DNA of 64,000 nt, from NCBI RefSeq assembly GCF_020497125.1, contig NC_059075.1:107857222-107921221 (forward strand), given 5' to 3'. The stretch's first letter is position 1. Every line of letters starts with the position of its first letter. Shown here in pieces: positions 47,501-58,249 of this stretch. The notes below the pieces were generated by a model. That model did no database searches and was not told the origin of the DNA. It saw only the letters and a list, made by a program, of their open reading frames with translations. Both the position numbers and the translations under genes were made by a program. This stretch comes from Mauremys mutica. Taxonomy: Eukaryota; Chordata; Testudines; Geoemydidae.

Positions 47501-48977
47501 CATTTTCCAGAATGTTTTTATCAACATTTTATTGAAATTTATATCAGAATCATTGTTGATATTTTTCATTCACTGAAAACCCATGTTTGAAATGCAATAT
47601 AATTGATAATGATTTTTTGGGCAAAAAAAATCATAGAAAGTTTTCACAAGAAGTGGGAAATGGGTCTATTTTGAACCCTGAAACAACTTCAAAATTTTGA
47701 TTTTTTTTCCCCACATCATTCCCCCCCCCATCTGTAAAAACTGAGCTGTCCACAGAAATGGAAAATGAATTGAACAAAATATAACACTAATAGTCCTAGT
47801 AAGTGCTCTCAACCACTCAAACTATGGCAAAGCTATGGGAATTACTGTCTGGACAGGTGCAGTTTGGCTTTTCTCCTTTTCCACAGCTAGCTGTTATTTT
47901 ATTCCTGAAAAGATCGATGCCATACTAGACCTCGTGTGTGCATGCTACAGAAACAGGATGAGATTTTCAAACCTGCCTAAGGGATTTGGATATGTGGAAT
48001 TAATGGGAACTTTAGATGGAGGGATAGGCCTGTGGCCAAAGTCCAGTTAATCACAAAACAAAATTGGTTTTGGGTGCAACTGAAAGCAGTGCTTTAGACC
48101 TCTAAGTAAGGCCCGTAAATGAAATGATATGACTAGGACAGCTGGAGCTGCAGCTGAATCAGTGTCATATGGGCCAGCTCCTTGGCTGGTGTAAATCAGA
48201 AGAGCTCAATTGACTTCCCTGGAACCATGTCAGTTTAAAACATCTGAGGATGCTTCCCAAAATGTACAAAGTGTCACAAGCCCTTGCTCCAGAGCAGGCT
48301 CCTCTTGGAAGCAGCCCCAATGGCACTTGACTGGCTAGGTTAGGCAAATCTGCTGCCCTCCAGCTCTAAAGTGTAGCCAACAGGCAGCAGCAACCCCCGG
48401 CATAGGCAGACATGCAAGATTCAAGTGGCTGCAAAGGTTGCTTAGTATAGGTGGATGGGAGTGGGGATAGTTGCTAGGACATATAGATTCCTAGGTAATG
48501 GGGCTTGCTTTCAGACTTTTCTGGGAAGGATGCTGAAAGGATCCTGCTTATCAAAGCTCATTTTAAAACCTCCAGAGTTTGTGACAGCTGTGAGGACGGA
48601 GGCTTTAAACAAAGAGATCCGGGTCTCCTCTCTGCAGCAATCCTTCATGGGCACCCGGAGAGTTTACAGTCTGGCCTTCCTACCGTGATGCTTTTGATGC
48701 TTAATAGCTGTCACTAGTGATTAAACTGACAAAGAGCAGGGTTGAGAGCAGACAGCCTTGCACAGTGCCCCTGCTCAAGGCACACCGTTCTAAGGTGTGG
48801 AAAAGAGACGAGGAACAGGAGATATAAACAAAAGTCTAAACAAATATTTAATGGCATAGTGGAGACTCATTGGACACTCCTATTCCCAGTCATACAAGAA
48901 CAAGGGAGCACTAAGGCAACAGATAAATAGGAAACACTTTTCTAAAATAGCACCTCTTGCCATTAACCTATGTAACT
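41586..48977. other. TH-INS spacer, first part
   Basis: No gene recognised. It holds a repeat with TCTACACAGC ends (about 41682-41920), a MIR-type stretch near 44740-44860 (CTCAATTTCCCAATCTGTAA), repeat-like sequence at 45790-46010 (CAGTGCCCTACCCTCTAGAC) and an AT-rich repeat at about 47390-47720. A fragment with CTGGTGTAAATCAG lies at about 48175. ORFs are short and unlike known proteins. Confidence 0.65.
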
Positions 48978-49590
48978 CATAAGAACATAAGAACATAAGA
49001 AAGGCCATACTGGGTCAGACCAAAGGTCCATCTAGCCCAGTATCTGTCTACCGACAGTGGCCAATGCCAGGTGCCCCAGAGGGAGTGAACCTAACAGGCA
49101 ATGATCAAGTGATCTCTTTCCTGCCATCAATCTCCATCCTCTGACGAACAGAGGCTAGGGACACCATTCTTACTCATCTTGGCTAATAGCCATTTATGGA
49201 CTTAGCCACCATGAATTTATCCAGTCCCCTTTTAAACATTGTTATAGTCCTAGCCTTCACAACCTCCTCAGGTAAGGAGTTCCACAAGTTGACTGTGCGC
49301 TGCGTGAAGAAGAACTTCCTTTTATTGGTTTTAAACCTGCTGCCTACTAATTTCATTTGGTGACCCCTAGTTCTTGTATTATGGGAATAAGTAAATAACT
49401 TTTCCTTATCCACTTTCTCAACATCACTCATGATTTTATATACCTCTATCATATCCCCCCCTTAGTCTTCTCTTTTCCAAGCTGAAGAGTCCTAGCCTCT
49501 TTAATCTTTCCTCGTATGGGACCCTCTCTAAACCCCTAATCATTTTAGTTGCCCTTTTCTGAACCTTTTCTAGTGCTAGAACTCATTGCT
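48978..49590 (-). repeat. CR1 LINE 3' end
   Basis: The 3' terminal repeat appears as CATAAGAACATAAGAACATA at the left. On the minus strand, 49183-49452 encodes the usual CR1 C-terminus ([20 protein letters not shown], then [11 protein letters not shown] and FKRGLDKF). 5' truncated; a single open stretch of 89 codons remains, so it is younger than the intron-5 copy. Confidence 0.9.
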
Positions 49591-52500
49591 ATAGGTTCTT
49601 CAAGAGCCTAAGATATGCAGTATATTGATAGGGTACCTAGCCACATTGCAGGAGGGGGAACTAAAAACGTCTAACTTGTAACAGGACTTGGGGTCCTAAG
49701 TCATTTCTGTATTTTTGCCAATGCCACCCATAATGTCAGAAGCACAACAGGCTGTGAGATTCATTACTTTGGATCAGTATATTGGGGGAGATTGCCATAG
49801 ACACAGAGATGTGGTAGGCACCCAGTTTCTATTCATGGTTTTGAAAATCTCCTGAACATTGTATCTCAGTTTTGTGATTTAGGTGGCACTTACTCTAGGA
49901 AGCAGGTAATACCCTCTCATAGCCCAGTGGAAAGCAGGCCTGATTAAGTGAATTTACTGTACTCAGATCTTCCTGGCACCCGAGCCCCTATTCCTTGAAT
50001 ATGCTGCCAGGTCACTCAGTAGTGCATGAACAGGCTTTTTGGGGGACCGCGGGAAGGGGTTGATGGGGATAATGTTACATATTGTGCAGAGATGCTATTA
50101 AATTGTTTGAATGTCATGAGGGCATGAGAAAGAGAGAGAGAGAGCATATATAGCAGAGGACATGACTGATAACCTTGTCTTAGATCTATGTGGGTAAATA
50201 AATCCCCTCTCCATCCATGTATCAGAGGTTTGCCACTTTTCACAAGACTTTCTGCTCCCAGAGTCATTTAGCAAACACATGATACTATATTCCCTAAAAA
50301 CATGAAAATGCCAAACAGGAGTTTTTACTTACGGAGCACTGATAGCAGGGGAAGACATGATCCCTTACCTAAGGACTTTAGGCCATTAATTTAGGTAATT
50401 TAGACTGATTCAGCTCTCATCATTTTTTACATTGGTCTAACTCCACTCATTTCAAAGGAATTCTGATTTATACAGATATAAGAGGATAATCAAGCCCTTA
50501 ATTTCTAAATTAAACAGGCGAGAGAGTTAAGAGAGATAAGGTCCTGAATTTCAGAAGTGTTGAGTGTCTGTAACTCCAGTGAATAGTGTAACAGGATACC
50601 AGAAGATGGTCCAATGAAAGGAGTCCAGATTTTTAAAATGCATTTCTTTTGCTGAGAGTCTTTGCAGAAAAAGTGTGTTTTGAAGAGGGTGGCACAAATG
50701 GATTGGCAGCAGCAGGCATGGGAGCAGGAGGAAGTGAGCTCAGAGATGTACAGTAGCTGGAGTCATATTATGAGGGTGAGGCAAGTAACTGCAACCTGCT
50801 GTGGTAGGCTACAGCAGTGTTTGAAAGTTGAGCTTACTTTCAGGAAAATGAAACTAATGCTCCCCTCCCCCTTTGCTGGTTAGTCCTTTTGATCTCACAT
50901 ACTTTGTGTAATGATAGTGTGGATCTACATAGTATGGTGCTTTCTTTCCTTTCTTTGATGAGCAGTGAAATAATTAAATGTGTTGACATTTAAAGTATCA
51001 TCATTGGCATCTGGTTAGCACCCATTGACATGAACAGAGCATCTCACACCTCAGAGCTATTGTTTCAGGCTCTCTGCAAACTCAGGTGCAAACATCTCTA
51101 CAGCGGTTACACTCACTTCATGTTCTGAAGGTTTTCTTCTCAACCATACCAGCTAGAGACTGGAGAACAACAGGGAGTTCCACCCACACCCCACACTTTG
51201 GGAAACAATGGGCAAGAGCAAATCAAAGTGGTCAGTGACAAGGAGTGTGTTGTGATCAGATAATTAAAAAGAAGGGTGATTGTAGCAGCATAATTCTGTA
51301 TCAAGTGAAGGGGGGTAAGATGAGTTCCCGGAAGGCCAGAAGAAAAGGAAGCTACTGAAGACAAAAGTAAGATATGATCCAAGTTGTGGTTTTGGAAATA
51401 CATAGGGGAATTCTGCTGATGTCTGCTAGCTTTCCTGCATGTGAGCTGGTTGCACTTGAACCTGTAACTCCTTCTGGGATCATATAGATTTCCCTATGAT
51501 GTTCCTTCAGTCTCTCTTTTGCTCATTCTCACCCAACCAGTATTCTACCATGAACCAAACAACTACTCCTCATGCTTTTTATCTTCCATAATTCCCTTTA
51601 TTGCTGTGCGATAGAGACATAAAGGTAATAAACTTCTTAAGAGGAGCGGAGATGTCTACCGGTTTTATTTCCCCTATTGATTTTGTATCATTTGGATACC
51701 AGTACGGAAGTACAGAATAATAATAATAAAAAAAACAACCCATGCCTTGTCTGCAGTGTGTAGTTTTATATAGCACCTTTTTATGCTACAAGTGCTTTCC
51801 AGGGTAACATAGCATCTGGACAGGCAAACGTAGCAGCCATTATGCATTCAATATGAACTCCTAAAAAACCTAGAATGACAGCAACCTCCCGACTCCCATA
51901 TATTCTGAGGGGAGAGAAACATAATTCTGCACTTAGCTCCCTATGTTCTGCAGCATTCTAGTAGAAATTCGGTAGCAGCTTATGGTGAATTTTTTTGTTT
52001 TGTTTTTATGACTATGAATAATGTAGTCAATACAGTAGCCCCTCCATTATTCATTCTGATATTAAATTCTATTTATTTGACTTTCTCCTCACATTATAAT
52101 ATGCTAAATGTTATCATTAGGATTCAGAATTAACAAGCTAATACTATAAATAGGGTAGCTCCCACCTCTCCAAGCTATTCCTTCAGGTTTTCTGCAGACA
52201 TCAGTGCATTGGTTTACATTCAGGTCACAGTTTTAAGCTTTCCATTGGAACCCTGAAGGCAAGGAACCTAATTCGTTTAAAAAAAAAAAAAGAGAGGTTC
52301 ATAGATTCCAAGGCCAGAAAAGAACATTGGGATAATCTGGTTTGACCTCCTGTATAACACAGGCCATAGAATTTCTCCAAAATAATTCCTAGAGCATCTT
52401 TCAGAAAAACATCCAATCGTCATTTAAAAATTGCCAGCAATGGAGTAGAATTCTGCAGAAAATCACATGGCAGTAGAATCATGGAGTATACAAGCCCCAT

Positions 52501-53880
52501 GAAAGTTAAAACTTGTTTCATTCAGACAGGTGGATGGGCAGTATTAGTGAGGACTCGGATAATAAATGATATCCTGTTTTCAACCCTACCCCTACCCCCC
52601 ACATGGCAGGAGCCTGAATTTCAGTAGCCCACCATAGATAATTACCTTGAAGGACATTACAAACTTAGCTAAACCTTGATTCACAAACAAAAGAGCTTAT
52701 ACGAAAGGAAAATTTGAGAGATGAAGTCTCCCTTCTCATGCTTTTGTAGCCAGAGGCAATTCCTTGCTCAACACTGCTGCAGTTTACATTTCTGTTTATT
52801 CCCACCCTCCCCACCACTCACTAAACAGCCCTGCTTGTTCACCATCTACCAAGGGCCTTGGAATTTCACTACTGCCTCTCAGTCTTAATTTTTTTTTTTA
52901 AATCAGATAGTGATCTTCAGATCTTTGGGCTAGCATGAGACAATGTGACCTCACTGCAAAATGACAGTCCGCTCTAGGCCACCAAGCATGGTAGTTGCCT
53001 GGACTACTGTAACAAGCAACACACAGTTGAGGGGGTTTGTGTCTGGATGGGGGAGTGAGTTAATGGGAACAATTAAGCTAGACTTAAAGATGAATCTCCA
53101 ACGAGGAGAAGTCTCAGCTGTACCCCGTATGTAGTCCTGCATTGTAAAGATCACATACAAGCCTAGGGCCTGTTCTGGAACCCACAGCCTTCTGGCCTAG
53201 AGGTGAGAGCATGAAGCCATCCTTCCTAGTCCATCTGTAGGAAGACCTTGATGCATGTTTTCTTTTTGACAGATCTTTTCTCCGTTGAAAATGCTGTTTA
53301 ATTGAAGCCAAAATGTTTCATGGAAACACGTCAGTTTCAAGGAAATTTTCATCAGGAACGTTTTCTGGGTCCAAGATCCAATTTCTAGTCTATCTATATC
53401 TATATCTATGTGTGTGTGAGTGAGTGAGTGATACAGATATCCTTCTCTCTAATGAAGTGTTTTCTTTCCTCTTTAACACCTGGCTCTAGCACAGTCTCAT
53501 CAACAGCTTGGCCTATCGTCAGTTATTCAGTGGGCTGAAATTAACCTAACATATTAACATGTTTGCTATTCTCTAATTTTACACTTCAGAAACAGCTGTT
53601 GAGACTGGCAGCCACTTGGCCCCCTCAATCCTGGCAGTGCCTATTGCCCAGCATTAGTGTAATCGTTAGAGCTTTAATAGCAGCATTATCTCCTGCTAAA
53701 AGGGTCACCACAACTCCAGGCAGAGCTTCTGCAAAGCAAAAACAGGCTCAGGTGAAATGAGATGGAAACTGCACACTGTTGCTTCTATCTTAACCCTCCT
53801 AAAGACCTGTTGACACTGTGCAGAGAGGACTTAATGTGCCTAGGCAGCAAAAATTTTGGCCAGGGCCTCGCTGAGAAGGT
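49591..53880. other. TH-INS spacer, second part
   Basis: A short CR1 3' end on the minus strand lies at about 52295-52450 (CAGGCCATAGAATTTCTCCA). A TATC/TG/TGAG microsatellite lies at 53395-53432. No gene was recognised in the rest. Confidence 0.65.
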
Positions 53881-53932
53881 GGAGCTCTGATTAGCTCCTG
53901 TGTTGTTCGAACAAATGCAAAGGATATAAATA
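53831..53932 (+). promoter_or_regulatory. INS proximal promoter, A-box-like sites
   Basis: TTAATG (53831-53836) and GATTAG (53889-53894; CTAATC on the other strand) resemble the TAAT-core A boxes bound by PDX1 in vertebrate insulin promoters. A TATA-like TATAAATA follows at 53925-53932. Assignment is by position and core motif only. Confidence 0.5.
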
Positions 53933-53958
53933 CAGTGAAAGGAGGATAGGGAAGTCAC

Positions 53959-53965
53959 TATAAAG
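53959..53965 (+). promoter_or_regulatory. INS TATA box
   Basis: TATAAAG, the form used in mammalian insulin promoters, 61 bp before the exon 1 donor. It predicts a start near 53988 and an exon 1 of about 33 nt. The upstream TATAAATA at 53925 is the alternative and would give a longer leader. Confidence 0.7.
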
Positions 53966-53987
53966 CAACTCTTGTCTCTCCAAGCAG

Positions 53988-54020
53988 ACCTCACTTCTTC
54001 TCCTGCTGCCACCTAGTTAG
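53988..54020 (+). other. INS: INS noncoding exon 1
   Basis: Ends CTAGTTAG|GTAAGT, a consensus donor. The 5' boundary is inferred from the TATA box. Vertebrate insulin genes have a short noncoding first exon followed by an intron in the 5' UTR, as here. Confidence 0.72.
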
Positions 54021-55368
54021 GTAAGTCTATTTTCCTCTCTATCACCTCAGCCTCTATCTGTGTTTTTTTTTCAAGCCCTTTTCTTAGGAGAATGTAGTGC
54101 CAGTGAAAGGTGTTGGCTTGACAGCTCTGGCAAATTATATCAGCTATCTGCAGCATTGGCACAGCATGGGGATATCAAAATTTCCCATATTGCCCTGCTT
54201 AAAAGCTTCAGATTTGACATGAATGGGTTACCTATCCACGGCTGGTCAGTCTTTGTGCTCTCTCTGCTAAGACAGCAAACCAGGGTGCTAGTCAGTGCCT
54301 GCAGTGGTTTTGTGATGTTCATAGCACAGGTGGGCACCACAAGTGGGAAGAGGTGACCATGGAGGTTCAACAGTGAAAGTCCATCTTGAGTGTTTTCCCC
54401 ACAAAATATTCATTGTCGGGGCAACCTGCTAGAAGGAGAAGAAACCCACAAGCTAAATGCAGGCTAAAATAAAAAAAAAACAACAGCCCAGCGTTGCGGG
54501 CTGCCTCCTTATCCAGGCCATGGCTGAAATGCATTGGTAGGATGGGTAGGGAAGCTGGCACTGCTATGGCACGTGTTGTACCTGTTCTATGGATAAGCAG
54601 AAGCAGCCTGATCAGGTCTGTTTCACCCCTTTGTGTGCATCTTGGGATTAACATGGCAGATGACTGCATCATTCCGTTCAAAAGACTATGGCCCAGATCC
54701 TGGTGTGTGCTGTAGCCATCGCCTAACAAGCACCACATAACTAACATAACTGGCCAGAGAAGGGTGATCCTGCTATAGGAGGGTCCTCTGCTGCTGCAGA
54801 GGTGCTGTTGTGGCTCCGACAGTACAACCCCTCTTCCCCACCAGCGCTGGTGTAGGGAACATGACTGGGCTTTCCATATGCCCCACTGAGCCCTGACTGC
54901 TTTGCTGCCCCAGGAATTGGGGAGATCATAGGCTATCTTTGCATTCTTCTCCCTGAGGCTCCGAGCTGCGGCTGATGTGCAGGAGTTAAGAGCGGTTCTC
55001 TGTTATTTCGTACTCAGGCACTTAGGGTCCAGTCAATTCTTTGGGGGAAGAGGTCAGGGAGCGATAAATTAGACATGAGCCATTTTCTACTTGACTGGGT
55101 TCCATATGTACTGGGTACGAGTTGTTTTTTAAAAAGTATTATTAATGTAATATCACATGGGAGGCACCAAAGTTTCCCTGCAACTGGGATTCATAACGCA
55201 CCCTCTCACCCATGCTTCTGTGGGATTATTAGAGGGGCCCTTCCATCACCTTGCATTGACTCTCTTGCCAAAAGAATTAAAGGCTTTAAGATGCACGATG
55301 ATGTAAGTCTCATATTAAACTCTCTCCTACCCACCCTCCCTGTCTCTAGCTCATTCTCCCCGTCCTAG
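54021..55368 (+). other. INS intron 1
   Basis: About 1.35 kb. No repeat family or coding exon was recognised. Two nearby acceptors exist: CTCTAG at 55344-55349 and TCCTAG at 55363-55368. The second has the nearer pyrimidine tract and leaves a 26-nt leader before the ATG. Confidence 0.65.
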
Positions 55369-55394
55369 CTTTCCTGGGTCTCGCCCTTCTCATC

Positions 55395-55581
55395 ATGGCT
55401 CTCTGGATCCAATCGCTGCCTCTCCTGGCCCTTCTTGCCCTTTCTGGCCCCCCTATCAGCCATGCTGCTTCCAACCAGCACCTCTGTGGCTCACACCTAG
55501 TGGAGGCCCTCTATCTGGTGTGTGGAGAACGGGGCTTCTTCTACTCTCCCAAAGCCCGACGGGACCTCGAGCAGCCCCTAG
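55395..55581 (+). CDS. INS: INS coding exon 1 (signal peptide, B chain, start of C-peptide)
   Basis: 187 coding bases, the same length as the human equivalent. The donor CTAG|GTAAGT is consensus. Reading through the donor gives a 108-codon ORF, which is an artefact. Confidence 0.97.
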
Positions 55582-58132
55582 GTAAGTCAGTTCTTTCCAG
55601 CAGTCTCACTTGCTTCCCCTGCAGCTCACATCAGCTTCTTTCCCTTTGCAAACTACTTCTCTTTCCTCAGGAACTCACAGGCTATGTATATATGAGTAGA
55701 AAGCATGTTGCTGAATCATAGTGAGAAGATGCTTCTCCATCACAGTGTGGCCAGGGAGGAAAGGGGAAGTCTGAACTGCAAGTGTTGGCAGGGAGAAAAC
55801 TAGGGCACAGCATGTCTTAATAGTTCCAGCTGTCCTTCAGGGCATGCTGTTGAAATGTTAGCAGCCATCTTCTCTTCAATGGGGCAAAAATGTATGAAGC
55901 AAATAAAGGATGCTAATTATTATTATTAATGTGTATTGTGGTAGAGCCTAGCAATCCCAGTCCTGGATCTGGACCCCATTGTACAAATACGGGAAAATCA
56001 TATTTCAAGTGAAGCTTTGTTGTTTTTTTCAAAAGCAAAGACTGGCTGGGTGGTCCTGCAGTAAAGCAACATGCTGTAGGAATTATCACTGAAGGCTCAC
56101 ACTTGTCTCCTCCCTTAGAAAGCAGGGAGTGGGAACAGTGCCATTCCCAGCTCCTGGTGGGCTCATACAGTGCTTCGTGCTGCCAAATGGCTGACATGGA
56201 AGTGGTATTGTCAGGCACCATGGCTCTTCTCAACCAGTTGGCTGAGCACAGACCGTCTGTAGGAAGGACAAGACTTGTCTACATGGTAGCCCAAGATTTC
56301 AGGTGCATTCCAAGGGGAAGAGAGGCTCCTCCATGTAAACATGTCATGGTGTCAAAATCAGGCGCTCACTTGGGTGCCAGTGGCACTATAGCATCTGCCT
56401 GACTGAGGTGCAGAGTGAATGGGCTTGTTTCCAAGCTATTCTTTTTGACATTAAAAGGACTGGCTGGAAAATTTCAATTGAACAGGAAGCCCCTTTGTGC
56501 TAGGAGATTTCCAAACATAAAACAGAGAGCCCCAGAGAACTTCTAAACAAAGACAAACAAAGAGCCAGGGGAAAGTGATGCAATAATGGAAATGGTCACA
56601 ATTTTTCCATCTAAACTTTTGTAGTTGTACAATTGCTTTTTTTTCCCTTCCAAGCAAAAATTTTCACATCATTTGAAGTTTTCCATGTTTTTCATTGAAA
56701 AGCCGAATATTTCTATGGAAAAAAATTCAGTTCATCAAAAATTTGGAAAAATTTTGCAAAAATCCTCCATTTCCCACTTTTCACCAAACATAAATATGTA
56801 CTATGTTCCAGTCATCCCTAGGTTACATGCAGCCAGTGAAGAGAAAAGGTTATTCCAGATTCAAGAGGCAGCACATCCAACCTGACAACTAACACTTGCC
56901 CACAGTCCCTTGGGCAGTGTTATTGTTTGCTCAGGCTCACAAGATGAGGCCCCTCTGAGACATTTGCAATTCCAACCTAACTCACCTCCATGTAACAAAG
57001 CAGCACATTTTTACAATAGTCTATTACCAGCAGGGGCGGCTCTAGGATTTGCGCCGCCCCAAGCACGGCGGCACGCCGCGGGGGGCGCGCTGGCGGTAGC
57101 CGGTCCCGCGGCTCCTGTGGACCTCCTGCAGACGTGCCTGCGGAGGGTCCGCTGGTCCCGCGGCTCCGGTGGACCTCCTGCAGGCACGCCTGCGGGAGGT
57201 CCACCGGAGCCGCGGGACCAGCGGACCCTCCGCAGGCACGCCTGCGGGAGGTCCACCGGAGCCGCGGGACCAGCGGACCCTCCGCAGGCACGCCTGCGGG
57301 AGGTCCACCGGAGCCGCGGGACCAGCGGACCCTCCGCAGGCACGCCTGCGGGAGGTCCACCGGAGCCGCGGGACCAGCGGACCCTCCGCAGGCACGCCTG
57401 CGGGAGGTCCACCGGAGCCGCGGGACCAGCGGACCCTCCGCAGGCACGCCTGCGGGAGGTCCACCGGAGCCGCCTGCCGCCCTCCCGCGGGATGCCGCCC
57501 CAAGCGCGCGCTTGGCGCGCTGGGGTCTGGAGCCGGCCCTGATTACCAGCCAGACACCTCATTTAGCTCAGAAGATCTTTCTTCATCTCTACAAGTCCCC
57601 CACAATAATTCTACACCCTCTTCCTTTTAGTATTGCCAATACCCATCAGGCATGGCCCCTCTAATGAGTTACAGAACCTGGTTGGAACATGAAATACAGG
57701 TAGCATGACCAGATTGCAAGAGTGAAAAATCAGGACACTTTTTTTTTTCTTTCCAGGGAGCAGGGTATAGTTGTGTATATAAGACAAAGCCTCTAATATC
57801 GGGAGAGTCACCCTAAATACAGGGCCTCTATAAGCTACAATATTAATAAAGGGAAAATAAATTCAGTTTCCCCCTATTTTCCAATCAACTCTATACAGGA
57901 AATCCTGATCACTATAAAGAGGTACCCCCGCTGAGATAAAACAGCCAAAAGGTAATTTTATATTTAATTCCACAAGGTTTTCTTCTTTTTCCTGGCAGTG
58001 AATGGCCATCTGCCGAATTCGGTGGAAGAACTGCCATTCCAACAGGAATACCAGCAAGACAAGAGGGGAATCGTTGAGCAATGCTGCCATAACACCTGCT
58101 CCTTGTACCAGCTGGAAAACTACTGCAATTAG
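55395..58132 (+). CDS. INS: Preproinsulin
   Basis: Join 55395-55581 and 57999-58132; 321 bp, 106 residues. Secreted hormone precursor of pancreatic beta cells. Signal peptide is residues 1-24 ([18 protein letters not shown], ending SHA). B chain is 25-54 (starts [20 protein letters not shown]). RR is 55-56, C-peptide 57-83 (27 residues, [17 protein letters not shown]...), KR 84-85, and A chain 86-106 ([11 protein letters not shown]...NYCN). All six cysteines and both dibasic sites are intact. The intron lies after the first base of codon 63 (G|TG, Val), the conserved phase-1 position. A chain is bird-like (HNT at A8-A10). B2 is Ser, where I recall chicken having Ala. No defects. Confidence 0.98.
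57031..57541. mobile_element. GC-rich hAT-like MITE with tandem array (INS intron 2)
   Basis: 511 bp. Ends CAGGGGCGGCTCTAG and, inverted, CAGGGCCGGCTCCAG. Perfect 8-bp target duplication ATTACCAG (57023-57030, 57542-57549). The middle is a tandem array (next entry). Relatives lie at 26636 and 32808. ORFs of 150-210 residues in several frames on both strands reflect a 52-bp repeat with no stop codon. Confidence 0.93.
57181..57472 (+). repeat. 52-bp tandem repeat array
   Basis: CAGGCACGCCTGCGGG recurs at 57181, 57233, 57285, 57337, 57389 and 57441, an exact 52-bp step, about 5.5 units with almost no divergence. Each unit is a quasi-palindrome centred on CCGCGG (GGTCCACCGGAGCCGCGG against GGTCCGCTGGTCCCGCGG). 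One further unit lies inverted just upstream (57132-57180). Confidence 0.95.
57701..57815 (-). mobile_element. Short hAT-like MITE, diverged copy of 25795-25917
   Basis: Starts TAGCATGACCAGATTGCAAG and ends GGGAGAGTCACCCTA. Read on the minus strand it follows the intron-6 copy (GTGACCAGA ends, CCGAT words). Perfect 8-bp target duplication AATACAGG (57693-57700, 57816-57823). Confidence 0.85.
57999..58132 (+). CDS. INS: INS coding exon 2 (rest of C-peptide, A chain, stop)
   Basis: Acceptor CCTGGCAG|TGAATG; 134 bp ending AAT TAG. Encodes [22 protein letters not shown], and the 21-residue A chain with four cysteines. Confidence 0.98.
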
Positions 58133-58214
58133 AGGAGACAAATATGGAGGGGAGTGTGTGTCTGTGTGTGTGAGAGAGAAAGGCACTTTTGGTATTGCAC
58201 CTTTAAAGCAATTG

Positions 58215-58220
58215 AATAAA
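58215..58220 (+). terminator. INS: INS polyadenylation signal
   Basis: AATAAA 82 bp after the stop codon, followed by a TGTG-containing stretch. This gives a short 3' UTR of about 100 nt, usual for insulin. Confidence 0.88.
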
Positions 58221-58249
58221 AATGCTGTGAATCTACTCAAGGAGCTGTG

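Larger units (their letters stand above)
55582..57998 (+). other. INS intron 2 (2.4 kb)
   Basis: Contains an AT-rich repeat (about 56450-56800), a GC-rich MITE with a 52-bp tandem array (57031-57541) and a short hAT-like MITE (57701-57815). A fragment near 55915-55985 (GATCTGGACCCCATTGTACA) resembles the older repeat at 62660. The acceptor is CTGGCAG|TGAAT. Confidence 0.8.

Noticed and set aside
55395..55721. 108-codon single-exon reading of insulin
   Set aside because: It runs through a consensus GTAAGT donor; the true C-peptide and A chain come from 57999-58132.
56910..57664. Overlapping 150-210 codon ORFs on both strands with a 52-residue period
   Set aside because: Produced by a stop-free 52-bp GC-rich tandem repeat, which reads as the same repeating peptide in every frame.
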